Below the pieces are notes generated by a model. That model was not told the origin of the DNA and ran no database searches. It saw only the letters and a program-made list of their open reading frames with translations. This document shows, piece after piece, positions 1 to 6,601 of a stretch of DNA of 9,990 bases. The position numbers were made by a program, and so were the translations under genes. Origin of the DNA: Acetobacteraceae bacterium (lineage in GTDB: Bacteria > Pseudomonadota > Alphaproteobacteria > Acetobacterales > Acetobacteraceae); the NCBI GenBank assembly GCA_947446625.1, contig CANFIE010000111.1, positions 1 to 9,990 on the forward strand, given 5' to 3'. The first letter of the stretch is position 1; each line of letters begins with the position of its first letter.

Positions 1-141
1 CCAGGGGGCGGGATCCTGGTACCACAGCTCGGAATTCAGCCGGCTATTGGCGTCCAGCCGCAGCGTCACCTCGTAGCGATGCTCCGCGCTGCCCATGGGG
101 AAGCCAGGGCCCGAGGCCAGCACCAGTGTTACCTTGCGCAT
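1..141 (-). CDS. Unrecognised protein, N-terminal 47 codons only (runs off the left edge)
   Basis: An open frame begins with ATG at 141 and stays open to base 1, exactly 47 codons. It starts MRKVTLVLASGPGFPMGS and continues through EHRYEVTLRLDANSRL to end at DPAPW. A strong Shine-Dalgarno (GGAAGGGG) lies five bases upstream of the ATG, which supports this start. It follows kup in the same direction after a 37-base gap, so it could be the last gene of the same transcript. The fragment has no signal peptide or membrane segment and looks like a small soluble beta-rich protein. I do not recognise the family and assign no function. Confidence is in the coding call and start, not in any role. Confidence 0.72.
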   Translation of the reverse strand, partial: MRKVTLVLASGPGFPMGSAEHRYEVTLRLDANSRLNSELWYQDPAPW

Positions 142-178
142 TCTTGCCCCTTCCGGCCATTGGCCCTGATGTAACGCC

Positions 179-2146
179 TCAAATCGCCACCCGTACGCCC
201 AATTCCACCACCCGGTCCGACGGAATCCGGAAGAATTCGGTGGCCGGCACGGCGTTGCGGCTCATCAGCGTGAAAATCCATTGCCGCCAGCGCGACATCT
301 TCGGCACCACGGCGGCCACCACCGTCTCGCGGCCCAGGAAGTAGCTGGCCTGCATGGTCTCGAACTCAACTCCCGCCTCGCGCAGGCTTTCCAGTTCACG
401 CGGGATATGCGGGCTTTCATGGAAGCCGTAGCGCAGGATTACCCGGTGGATATGGGGCGCCAATTCCACCACCTCGCGCCGGCGGTCGGCGCTCACCTCG
501 GGAATATCCTCGGTCAGCACGGTCACGAACAGCACGCGCTCATGCAGCACTTTGTTGTGCTTCAGGTTGTGCAGCAGCGCGCCGGGCACGTAGTCGGCAT
601 TGCCGGTCATGAACACGGCAATGCCCGGTACCCGGATGGTGCGGCTTTGCGGCAGCCGCGCCAGGAAGGATTTCAGCGGCAGGCTGTCCTGGCGGAAGCG
701 GGCAAACAGCAGGTCGCGCCCGCGCTTCCAGGTGTTCATCAGCACGAACATGACCGCGCCCAGCACCAGCGGCACCCAGCCACCCTCCGGGATTTTCAAC
801 AGGTTGGAGGCGAAGAAGGCGCCATCCAGCAGCAGCAGCGGCAGGAACACCGCCAGCACCAGCGGCATGGACCAGCCAAACCGCACTCGAAACACCAGCA
901 TGGCCAGGATGGAGGTGCAGACGAAGGTACCGGTCACCGCAATGCCATAGGCGGCGGCCAGCGCATCAGAGGTATGGAAGGCCAGCACCAGCACCAGCAC
1001 ACCCATCAGCAGGGCAAAGTTGATCTGCGGCAGGTAGATCTGGCCTTCCTCGGTCACGCTGGTGTGCTTCACCACCAGGCGCGGCAGGAAGCCAAGCTGC
1101 ACGCATTGCCGTGCAATGGAATAGGCCCCCGAGATCATCGACTGGCTGGCAATGACCGTGGCCGCCGTGGCCAGGATGACCAGCGGCAGGCGCAACCAGT
1201 CCGGCGCCAGCAGAAAGAAGGGATTTTCCAGCGCGGCCGGGTTGGTCAGCAGCAGCGCGCCCTGCCCCAGGTAGTTCAGCGCCAGGGCGGGCAGCACGAA
1301 GAACAGCCAGGCCAGTTGGATCGGCCGGCGGCCGAAATGGCCCATATCGGCGTACAGCGCCTCAGCCCCGGTAACCGCCAGCACCACCGAGCCGAAGGCG
1401 ATGAAAGCCGCCATTTTGTAGGTGACGCAGAAGGTCAGCGCATGATGCGGCGAAATGGCTGCCAGCACCTCGGGCTGCTGCACAATCTGGATAATCCCCA
1501 GCACGCCAAGCGTGCCGAACCACAGCGCCATGATGGGCCCGAATATGGCCCCCATGCTGCCGGTACCGCGGTACTGCACCACGAACAGACAAACCAGTAC
1601 CACCACGGAAACCGGGATGATCACCGCCTCGAATTGCGGCGAGATGATCTTCAACCCCTCCATGGCGGAAAGCACCGAGATGGCCGGGGTAATGGTGCCG
1701 TCGGCAAAGAACAGGCAGGCGCCGATGACGCCGATCAACGCCACCGCCCAACGTCCGCGCTCGGTGGTGGTACAGCGCTGGGCCAGCGCCATAAGCGCCA
1801 GGATGCCGCCCTCTCCCCGGTTGTCCGCCCGCAGGATGAAGAAGACGTACTTCACCGTAACGGTCAGGATCAGCGCCCAGACGATCAGCGAGAGGATGCC
1901 AAGGAGTTCCCAGCGTTCCACCCCGTCGGCCGAGAAATGCAGCAGTGCCGCACGCAGCGCATAAAGCGGGCTGGTCCCGATATCCCCATAGACCACTCCG
2001 AGGACACCAAGCATTGCCCCGGCCGACAGCTTGGCGCCGTGCGACGAAGGCTCAACCGATTCTGTGCTCAAGGCTTGCTCCGGACGGAACCCGGTGCCGG
2101 GGCGGAGTGCTCCGGGCTGGGGGGTCCCTGTGCGGCGGGCAGCCAT
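179..2146 (-). CDS. kup: Kup-family low-affinity potassium uptake transporter
   Basis: Inner-membrane K+ transporter of the KUP/HAK/KT family, which takes up potassium, probably by H+ symport. From the ATG at 2146 it is 655 residues, slightly longer than E. coli Kup (about 620) because of a polar tail of about 40 residues before the first helix. The family hallmark GVVYGDIGTSPLYA lies at about 50-63. A second conserved block, KYVFFILRADNRGEGG, is near 99-114. About twelve hydrophobic segments follow, then a hydrophilic C-terminal domain starting near KRGRDLLFARFRQ and ending in the typical FFRIPSDRVVELG. The frame can be extended to a TTG at 2170 (663 residues), but no ribosome site precedes that TTG, whereas GGCGGGA precedes the ATG, although it sits close to it. 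The gene lies 50 bases downstream of aapP on the same strand with no obvious terminator between them, so read-through from the aap operon is possible. Kup is not known to belong to amino-acid uptake, so the pairing may be positional only. Confidence 0.95.
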   Translation of the reverse strand: MAARRTGTPQPGALRPGTGFRPEQALSTESVEPSSHGAKLSAGAMLGVLGVVYGDIGTSPLYALRAALLHFSADGVERWELLGILSLIVWALILTVTVKYVFFILRADNRGEGGILALMALAQRCTTTERGRWAVALIGVIGACLFFADGTITPAISVLSAMEGLKIISPQFEAVIIPVSVVVLVCLFVVQYRGTGSMGAIFGPIMALWFGTLGVLGIIQIVQQPEVLAAISPHHALTFCVTYKMAAFIAFGSVVLAVTGAEALYADMGHFGRRPIQLAWLFFVLPALALNYLGQGALLLTNPAALENPFFLLAPDWLRLPLVILATAATVIASQSMISGAYSIARQCVQLGFLPRLVVKHTSVTEEGQIYLPQINFALLMGVLVLVLAFHTSDALAAAYGIAVTGTFVCTSILAMLVFRVRFGWSMPLVLAVFLPLLLLDGAFFASNLLKIPEGGWVPLVLGAVMFVLMNTWKRGRDLLFARFRQDSLPLKSFLARLPQSRTIRVPGIAVFMTGNADYVPGALLHNLKHNKVLHERVLFVTVLTEDIPEVSADRRREVVELAPHIHRVILRYGFHESPHIPRELESLREAGVEFETMQASYFLGRETVVAAVVPKMSRWRQWIFTLMSRNAVPATEFFRIPSDRVVELGVRVAI

Positions 2147-2196
2147 AGTCCCGCCGCAATTCGAACGCAAGCGCCACGTTCAGCGCCTGCCTGGGA

Positions 2197-2982
2197 TCAA
2201 TGCCCACGCAGGATTTGGCTGAGGAAAAGCTTCAGGCGGTCGGTCTTCGGGTTTTCGAAAATTTCGCCGGGCGGGCCCTGCTCCACAATCTCACCCCGGT
2301 CCATGAACACCACCCGGTCGGCCACCTGGCGGGCAAAGCCCATTTCATGCGTCACGCACACCATGGTCATGCCGGTTTCGGCCAGGCCCACCATGGTCTC
2401 CAGCACTTCCTTGATCATTTCCGGGTCCAGCGCGCTGGTCGGTTCGTCGAACAGCATGATCTTCGGCTTCATGCACAGTGCCCGGGCAATGGCCACGCGC
2501 TGCTGCTGCCCGCCGGAAAGCTGGCCGGGGTATTTCATCGCCTGCTCGGGAATTTTCACCCGCTCCAGGTATTCCATGGCCAGGGCCTCGGCCTCGGCCT
2601 TCGGCATGTGGCGCACCCAAATCGGCGCCAGGGTGCAGTTCTCCAGCACCGTCAGGTGCGGGAACAAGTTGAAACTCTGGAACACCATGCCGACTTCGCG
2701 GCGAATGGCATCCAGCGCCCGCAGGTCGTCGGAAAGCTCAATCCCGTCAACCTTGATGCTGCCTTCCTGGTGGGTTTCCAGCCGGTTGACGCAGCGGATC
2801 AGCGTGGACTTGCCGCTGCCCGAAGGCCCGCACACCACCACCCGCTCGCCCAGCGCCACGCTGAGCGACACGTCGCGCAGCACGTGCATGGCACCGTACC
2901 ACTTGTTCACCTTGTCGAGCAGAATCGCCGGGGGCGCATCGGCCCGGGCGGCGGAGGCGACGGCTTCCATGGTTGCACTCAT
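2197..2982 (-). CDS. aapP: AapP: ATP-binding subunit of the general L-amino-acid ABC transporter
   Basis: Cytoplasmic ATPase that powers the AapQ-AapM permease. The 261 residues carry the full set of ABC motifs in order: Walker A GPSGSGKST at 52-60, the Q-loop at Q102 (VFQSFNLFPHL), the signature LSGGQQQR at 155-162, Walker B IMLFDE at 175-180, the D-loop SALD at 183-186 and the switch histidine in THE at 212. The order of blocks and the length match the polar-amino-acid ATPases (AapP, BztD, GltL, GlnQ). The ATG at 2982 is preceded by TAGGAG, whose first three bases are the stop codon of aapM nine bases upstream, so translation of the two genes is probably coupled. The gene identity within the aap set rests on its place after aapJ, aapQ and aapM. 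Confidence 0.95.
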   Translation of the reverse strand: MSATMEAVASAARADAPPAILLDKVNKWYGAMHVLRDVSLSVALGERVVVCGPSGSGKSTLIRCVNRLETHQEGSIKVDGIELSDDLRALDAIRREVGMVFQSFNLFPHLTVLENCTLAPIWVRHMPKAEAEALAMEYLERVKIPEQAMKYPGQLSGGQQQRVAIARALCMKPKIMLFDEPTSALDPEMIKEVLETMVGLAETGMTMVCVTHEMGFARQVADRVVFMDRGEIVEQGPPGEIFENPKTDRLKLFLSQILRGH

Positions 2983-2988
2983 CGCGCT

Positions 2989-2994
2989 CTCCTA
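2989..2994 (-). promoter_or_regulatory. aapP ribosome-binding site overlapping the aapM stop codon
   Basis: Read on the minus strand the bases are TAGGAG. TAG is the stop of aapM and AGGAG is a near-perfect Shine-Dalgarno for the aapP ATG at 2982. Terminating ribosomes therefore sit directly on the next initiation site, a usual arrangement for keeping permease and ATPase amounts in step. Confidence 0.8.
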
Positions 2995-4122
2995 ACGTCC
3001 ACGGCTTTGGTTGAGTTCAGCTTCCAGCCGCTGGCTGTAGCTGGACATGGCGAAGCAAAAGCAGAAGTAGATGAAGCCAACGGTCAGATAGACCTCGATG
3101 CCGAAGCCCTGCCAGGCCGGCTCGATGATCGCGGTCTTGCCGGCGGTCAGCAGATCGAAGATGCCGATGATCAGCACCAACGAGGTATCCTTGAAGAAGC
3201 CGATGAAGGTGTTCACCAGCGGCGGAATCACCAGCCGCAGCGCCTGCGGCAGAATGATGAAGCCGGTTTTCTTCCAGTAGCTCAGGCCCAGCGCATCGGC
3301 GGCTTCATACTGGCCGCGCGGCAGGGTTTGCAGGCCACCACGCACCACTTCGGCCAGGTAGGCGCCGGCAAACAGGATGATGGCGATCTGCGCCCGCAGC
3401 AGCTTGTCGATGTTCATGCCCTCGGGCAGGAACAGCGGGAACATCACGCTGGCCATGAACAGCACCGAGATCAGCGGCACGCCACGCACCAGTTCCACAT
3501 ACAGCACGCATAGCGCCTTGATGGCCGGCAGCTTGGAGCGCCGGCCCAGCGCCACCAGAATGGAAAGCGGGAAGGCGAAGGCCAGGCCGAAGGTGGCCAG
3601 GATGAGGGTGATGACCAGCCCGCCCCAGCGTTCCTGCGGCACATAGGCCAGGCCCAGCAGGCCGCCCCACATCAGCACGCCAATCAGCGTCAGCGCGCCA
3701 ATCCATATCAGTGCCAATTCCTTGCGCCAGAACCGCCGCATGGCCGAGACGATGAACAGTGCGATGAAGACGAGGATGGCCAGCAGGGCGCGCCACTGCT
3801 CCTCGTACGGGTAGGTGCCGAACAGGATGAAGCGGTGCTTCTCGCCAATCACCGCCCAGCAGGCGCCGGTGCCGGCCAGTGCGCGGCAACTACTGGTATC
3901 GGGCCGGCCAGCGGCGTCGTTCGGCACGCTCCAGATGGCGTTGAACACCCCCCAGTCGAGGAAGCCCAGCACCCACTTCACCACCAGGAACAGCAGCAGC
4001 AGGCTGACCAGCGAGGAGACCCAGCCGGAGAACAGGTTGGTGCGTACCCAACCAATGGGCCCGACCAGGGTGATGGGCGGCGTGCGCGCCGGGGTTGGGG
4101 TGTGGGTGGCTGCGTCGCTCAT
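2992..4122 (-). CDS. aapM: AapM: permease subunit of the general L-amino-acid ABC transporter
   Basis: One of two inner-membrane subunits that form the translocation path. It is 376 residues, close to the usual AapM size. A hydrophobic segment near 33-53 is followed by a periplasmic loop with two cysteines (in DTSSCRALAGTGACW) and the family block RFILFGTYPYEEQWR. Several helices and the BPD_transp_1 core come next. The EAA loop that docks on the ATPase begins at E273 (EAADALGLSYWKKTG...ILPQ), and the protein ends QRLEAELNQSRGR. The ATG at 4122 is three bases after the aapQ stop and has GGAG ten bases upstream, inside the end of aapQ, so the two permeases are almost certainly co-translated. 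The cysteine-bearing loop is normal for this family. Confidence 0.95.
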   Translation of the reverse strand: MSDAATHTPTPARTPPITLVGPIGWVRTNLFSGWVSSLVSLLLLFLVVKWVLGFLDWGVFNAIWSVPNDAAGRPDTSSCRALAGTGACWAVIGEKHRFILFGTYPYEEQWRALLAILVFIALFIVSAMRRFWRKELALIWIGALTLIGVLMWGGLLGLAYVPQERWGGLVITLILATFGLAFAFPLSILVALGRRSKLPAIKALCVLYVELVRGVPLISVLFMASVMFPLFLPEGMNIDKLLRAQIAIILFAGAYLAEVVRGGLQTLPRGQYEAADALGLSYWKKTGFIILPQALRLVIPPLVNTFIGFFKDTSLVLIIGIFDLLTAGKTAIIEPAWQGFGIEVYLTVGFIYFCFCFAMSSYSQRLEAELNQSRGR

Positions 4123-4125
4123 CGT

Positions 4126-5328
4126 CTAGCGCTCCACCAGCGCGATGCGCGCATTGTACCAGTTCATGAAGAAGCTGATCGACAGGCTGATGCTGAGATA
4201 GACCAGCATGATGATGGCAATGCCCTCGATCGCCTGGCCGGTCTGGTTCAGCGTGGTGTTGGCAATGCTCACAATGTCCTGGTAGCCAATGGCCACGGCC
4301 AGCGAACTGTTCTTGGTGATGTTGAGGTATTGGCTGGTCATCGGCGGCACAATCACGCGCAGCGCCTGGGGCAGCACAATCTGCTTCAGCACGGTGCCGG
4401 GCCGCAGCCCCAGCGCCTGCGCTGCCTCCCACTGGCCCTTCGGCACGGCCTGAATGCCGGCGCGCACAATCTCGGCGATGAAGCCGGCGGTGTAGAGCAC
4501 CAGGCCGGCCAGCAGGGCGAAATACTCGGGCGAAAGCGTCAACCCGCCCTGGAAGTTGAAGCCGCGCAGCGCCGGAATATCGGGCGTGAAGGGCGCACCC
4601 AGCGCGTACCAGCCGGCCAGCGGCAGGGCCACCAGCGTCAGCAACGCCACATGCCAAACCGGGCGCGGGTTGCCGTCGGCAATCTGCTTGGCCAAAGCCT
4701 GGCGCCGGTACAGCCATGTGGCCACCAGCCCGGCCACAAACAGCAGCAGCGCCAGGGAATGTGCGCCCTGCCATTCAATCCAGGGCAGCTTCAGCCCACG
4801 ATTGGAAAGGAACACGCCTTCCGCCGGGTGCAGCGCCTGGCGCGGCCCGGGCAGGCCCTGCAGCAGCGCGTACCAGAACAGCAATTGCAGCAGCAGCGGC
4901 AGGTCGCGGATAACCTCCACATACACTGCCGAAAGCTTGGCGATGACCCAGTTCCGGGAAAGCCGGGCCACGCCGATGATGGTGCCGAGAATGGTGGCGA
5001 GGATGATGCCGACCACCGCCACCTTCAGCGTGTTCAGCAGCCCCACCAGCAGCGCGCGCAGGTAGCTGTTGGTGGGGGAATACTCGATCAGGCTTTCGGC
5101 AATCGGCAGCCCGGCCTCGCGGTTCAGGAAGCCGAAGCCGGTGGCGATCCGCCGGACCTCAAGGTTGTGCACCGTGTTGGAGTAGAGCCACCAGATGATG
5201 GAGCCGACAATCCCGACCACCACAACCTGCCAGAAAATGCCCCGCACCCGCTCATCCGACCAACTCAGCCGGATCGGGCGTTTCGGTGGCGGGCGCAGGC
5301 TGCGCGGGTCGATGGTGGTCTGGGACAT
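4126..5328 (-). CDS. aapQ: AapQ: permease subunit of the general L-amino-acid ABC transporter
   Basis: Partner permease of AapM in the inner membrane. From the ATG at 5328 (MSQTTIDPRSLRPPPKRP) it is 400 residues, the usual AapQ length. An upstream TTG at 5385 would add 19 residues but is rejected: that extension would run through the intercistronic hairpin, and AGGGGA lies nine bases before the ATG. The N-terminal helix (residues about 30-48) is followed by a long periplasmic stretch, the conserved segment YVEVIRDLPLLLQLLFWY, a large central insertion typical of AapQ/BztB, and the EAA loop beginning at E301 (WEAAQALGLRPGTVLKQIVLPQ). The last helix is near the C-terminus, before the terminal NARIALVER. 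The gene is separated from aapJ by 65 bases and from aapM by three. Confidence 0.95.
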   Translation of the reverse strand: MSQTTIDPRSLRPPPKRPIRLSWSDERVRGIFWQVVVVGIVGSIIWWLYSNTVHNLEVRRIATGFGFLNREAGLPIAESLIEYSPTNSYLRALLVGLLNTLKVAVVGIILATILGTIIGVARLSRNWVIAKLSAVYVEVIRDLPLLLQLLFWYALLQGLPGPRQALHPAEGVFLSNRGLKLPWIEWQGAHSLALLLFVAGLVATWLYRRQALAKQIADGNPRPVWHVALLTLVALPLAGWYALGAPFTPDIPALRGFNFQGGLTLSPEYFALLAGLVLYTAGFIAEIVRAGIQAVPKGQWEAAQALGLRPGTVLKQIVLPQALRVIVPPMTSQYLNITKNSSLAVAIGYQDIVSIANTTLNQTGQAIEGIAIIMLVYLSISLSISFFMNWYNARIALVER

Positions 5329-5355
5329 GCCCGGTAATCCCCTGGAAAGCAGGAC

Positions 5356-5379
5356 GACCCGGGCAAGCCTGCCCGGGCC
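5356..5379 (-). repeat. Intercistronic hairpin between aapJ and aapQ
   Basis: CCCGGGCA (5358-5365) and TGCCCGGG (5370-5377) form a perfect eight-base inverted repeat around a four-base loop. In the minus-strand RNA a G-U pair and a G-C pair extend the stem to ten. No run of U follows, so this is not a standard Rho-independent terminator. In operons with a periplasmic binding protein first, such hairpins usually protect the upstream message from 3' exonucleases so that binding protein exceeds permease. That role is inferred here. Confidence 0.75.
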
Positions 5380-5393
5380 AGACAATCATAAGC

Positions 5394-6437
5394 TCAGCGG
5401 AACGGCGGGGCGTATTGCAGGCCGCCATGCAGGTAAAGCGCATTCGGGCTGCGGGCGCGTTGCAGGCCAATCGGCGCCAGGTGGCGGGCGAAAACCTCGC
5501 CGTAATTGCCCACCGCCTTGATGATGTGCAGGGCGAAGGCATTGTCCAGGCCCAGCATCTTGCCCAGGTCGCCGCTCTTGCCCAGCAGGCGTTGCGCCTC
5601 GGGGCGGGCGTCGCTGGCCAGGGCGGCATCGGCATTGGCGGCGGTAATGCCCATTTCCTCGGCCACCAACAGGGCGAAGTGGCTCCAGCGGACAATATCG
5701 GCAAAGCGCGCATCACCCTGGCGCACTGCCGGGCCAAGCGGTTCCTTGCTGATCACCTCGGGCAGAATCACGTGGTCCGCCGGGGTGGGCTGGGCGCTGC
5801 GCGTGGCGGCCAGGCCGGAAGCGTCGGTGGTATAGGCATCGCAACGCCCGGCCACATAGGCGGCCACCACTTCCTCCAGCCGCTCGATCACCACCGGGGT
5901 GAAGCGGATGTTGCTGGCCCGCGCCCAGTCGGTCAGGTTCTGTTCGGTGGTGGTGCCGGGCTGCACGCAAATGGTGGCGCCGTTCAACTGGGTGGCGCTG
6001 GTCACGCCCAGCGACTTCTTCACCATGAAGCCCTGGCCGTCGTAGAAATTCACCGCCGGGAAATCTAGGCCCAGGCTGGTGTCGCGGCTCAGCGTCCAGG
6101 TGGTGTTGCGGAACAGCACATCCACTTCGCCGGACTGCAGGGCGGTGAAGCGGCTTTGCGCCGTGGTGGGCACGTAGCGCACCTTGCTGGCGTCACCGAA
6201 GATCGCGGCGGCCACGCTGCGGCAATAATCAATGTCAAAGCCACGCCACACGCCCTGGCTGTCGGGCTGGGCAAAGCCGGCCAGGCCGGTGTTCACGCCG
6301 CACACCAGGGTGCCGCGGGCGCGAATCGCCGCCAGCGTATCCACCGGGGCCTGCTGTGCCGCGGCGGGCAGTGCCGTCGTGGCCAGCAAAAGGGCCGCGC
6401 CAAGCGCACGGCGAACCATAGGACCGAAGCCCAGCAT
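5394..6437 (-). CDS. aapJ: AapJ: periplasmic binding protein of the general L-amino-acid ABC transporter
   Basis: Captures L-amino acids in the periplasm and delivers them to AapQ-AapM. It is 347 residues. The N-terminus (MLGFGPMVRRALGAALLLAT) has basic residues, a hydrophobic core and AAAQQ, predicting signal-peptidase I cleavage near residue 27. The mature part is a family 3 solute-binding protein: TLAAIRARGTLVCGVNTGLAGF (33-54) begins the first lobe. GFDIDYCRSVAAAIFGD follows at about 66-82, FRNTTWTLSRDT near 109-120, and DAYTTDASGLAATRS near 200-214. The ATG at 6437 has GGGAG eight bases upstream. A second ATG at 6419 (MVRRALG) would also give a signal peptide but has no ribosome site. 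This is the first gene of the operon, behind a 164-base divergent region with candidate promoters. Specificity within L-amino acids cannot be read from the sequence. Confidence 0.95.
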   Translation of the reverse strand: MLGFGPMVRRALGAALLLATTALPAAAQQAPVDTLAAIRARGTLVCGVNTGLAGFAQPDSQGVWRGFDIDYCRSVAAAIFGDASKVRYVPTTAQSRFTALQSGEVDVLFRNTTWTLSRDTSLGLDFPAVNFYDGQGFMVKKSLGVTSATQLNGATICVQPGTTTEQNLTDWARASNIRFTPVVIERLEEVVAAYVAGRCDAYTTDASGLAATRSAQPTPADHVILPEVISKEPLGPAVRQGDARFADIVRWSHFALLVAEEMGITAANADAALASDARPEAQRLLGKSGDLGKMLGLDNAFALHIIKAVGNYGEVFARHLAPIGLQRARSPNALYLHGGLQYAPPFR

Positions 6438-6460
6438 ATTTCGTCTCCCTCTCTCCCGCC

Positions 6461-6478
6461 GCCGGGCGAAGACCCGGC
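6461..6478 (-). repeat. Small hairpin in the aapJ leader
   Basis: GCCGGG (6461-6466) and CCCGGC (6473-6478) are inverted repeats around six bases. In the aapJ leader RNA the loop reads UCUUCG. It lies about 25 bases upstream of the aapJ start and does not cover the GGGAG ribosome site. A modest stem that could affect message stability; chance is possible at this G+C content. Confidence 0.35.
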
Positions 6479-6489
6479 AGCCCCAGCCG

Positions 6490-6519
6490 GGTATATTGTG
6501 GCTTGGGTGCTATGAGCAA
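6490..6519 (-). promoter_or_regulatory. Candidate sigma-70-type promoter for aapJ
   Basis: On the minus strand TTGCTC (6519-6514) is followed after 16 bases by AATATA (6497-6492), or after 18 by TATACC. This is the only A+T-rich -10-like patch on the aapJ side of the divergent region and would give a leader of about 50 bases. Its -35 overlaps the sigma-54-like element, so the two could be alternatives. Weak without transcript data. Confidence 0.4.
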
Positions 6520-6530
6520 TTGGTGCGCCA
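6515..6530 (-). promoter_or_regulatory. Candidate sigma-54 (RpoN) promoter for aapJ
   Basis: The minus strand reads TGGCGCACCAATTGCT. It keeps the TGGC and TTGCT blocks of the -24/-12 consensus (TGGCACG, four bases, TTGCW) with GG and GC twelve bases apart as required. A start near 6504 would leave a leader of about 67 bases before aapJ. Nitrogen control is biologically sensible for amino-acid uptake. No NtrC-type site pair was identified in the short upstream space, so the call rests on this one element. Confidence 0.45.
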
Positions 6531-6562
6531 GCCATGCTTGTAGCGCAATGCGTGATTTTTGG

Positions 6563-6579
6563 CTGCCGGCTTCCGGCAG
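6563..6579 (+). repeat. Seven-base hairpin just upstream of the mu-crystallin-family gene
   Basis: CTGCCGG (6563-6569) and CCGGCAG (6573-6579) form a perfect inverted repeat with a three-base loop. It ends ten bases before the ribosome site AAGGGG (6590-6595). No T-tract follows on either strand, so it is not a terminator; it could be a leader structure or a dyad operator. Confidence 0.45.
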
Positions 6580-6601
6580 ATGCAAAGGAAAGGGGCAGTT
6601 C

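Noticed and set aside
820..845. Run of CAG-like triplets as a microsatellite
   Set aside because: It is a short stretch encoding leucines in a Kup membrane helix, explained by codon bias.
2147..2170. TTG start at 2170 for kup
   Set aside because: It adds eight residues without family similarity and has no ribosome site upstream; the ATG at 2146 is preferred, though the evidence is modest.
281..2995. A 904-codon plus-strand open frame opposite kup and aapP
   Set aside because: It is antisense to two well-supported genes, its product is a low-complexity His/Gln/Arg-rich string with no domain, and long antisense frames are common in high-GC DNA with strong third-position bias.
3750..3900. Odd cysteine-containing periplasmic loop in AapM as a possible insertion
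   Set aside because: The two cysteines and the RFILFGTYPYEEQWR block are normal for AapM/BztC proteins.
3835..5337. A 500-codon plus-strand open frame opposite aapM and aapQ
   Set aside because: Same pattern of His/Gln/Gly-rich translation; it lies wholly over two coupled permease genes and has no family motifs.
5356..5379. Rho-independent terminator after aapJ
   Set aside because: The stem is strong, but no U-rich tail follows in the direction of transcription, and aapQ needs read-through.
5329..5385. TTG start at 5385 for aapQ
   Set aside because: The extension would run through the intercistronic hairpin; the ATG at 5328 has AGGGGA at proper spacing and yields the usual 400-residue length.
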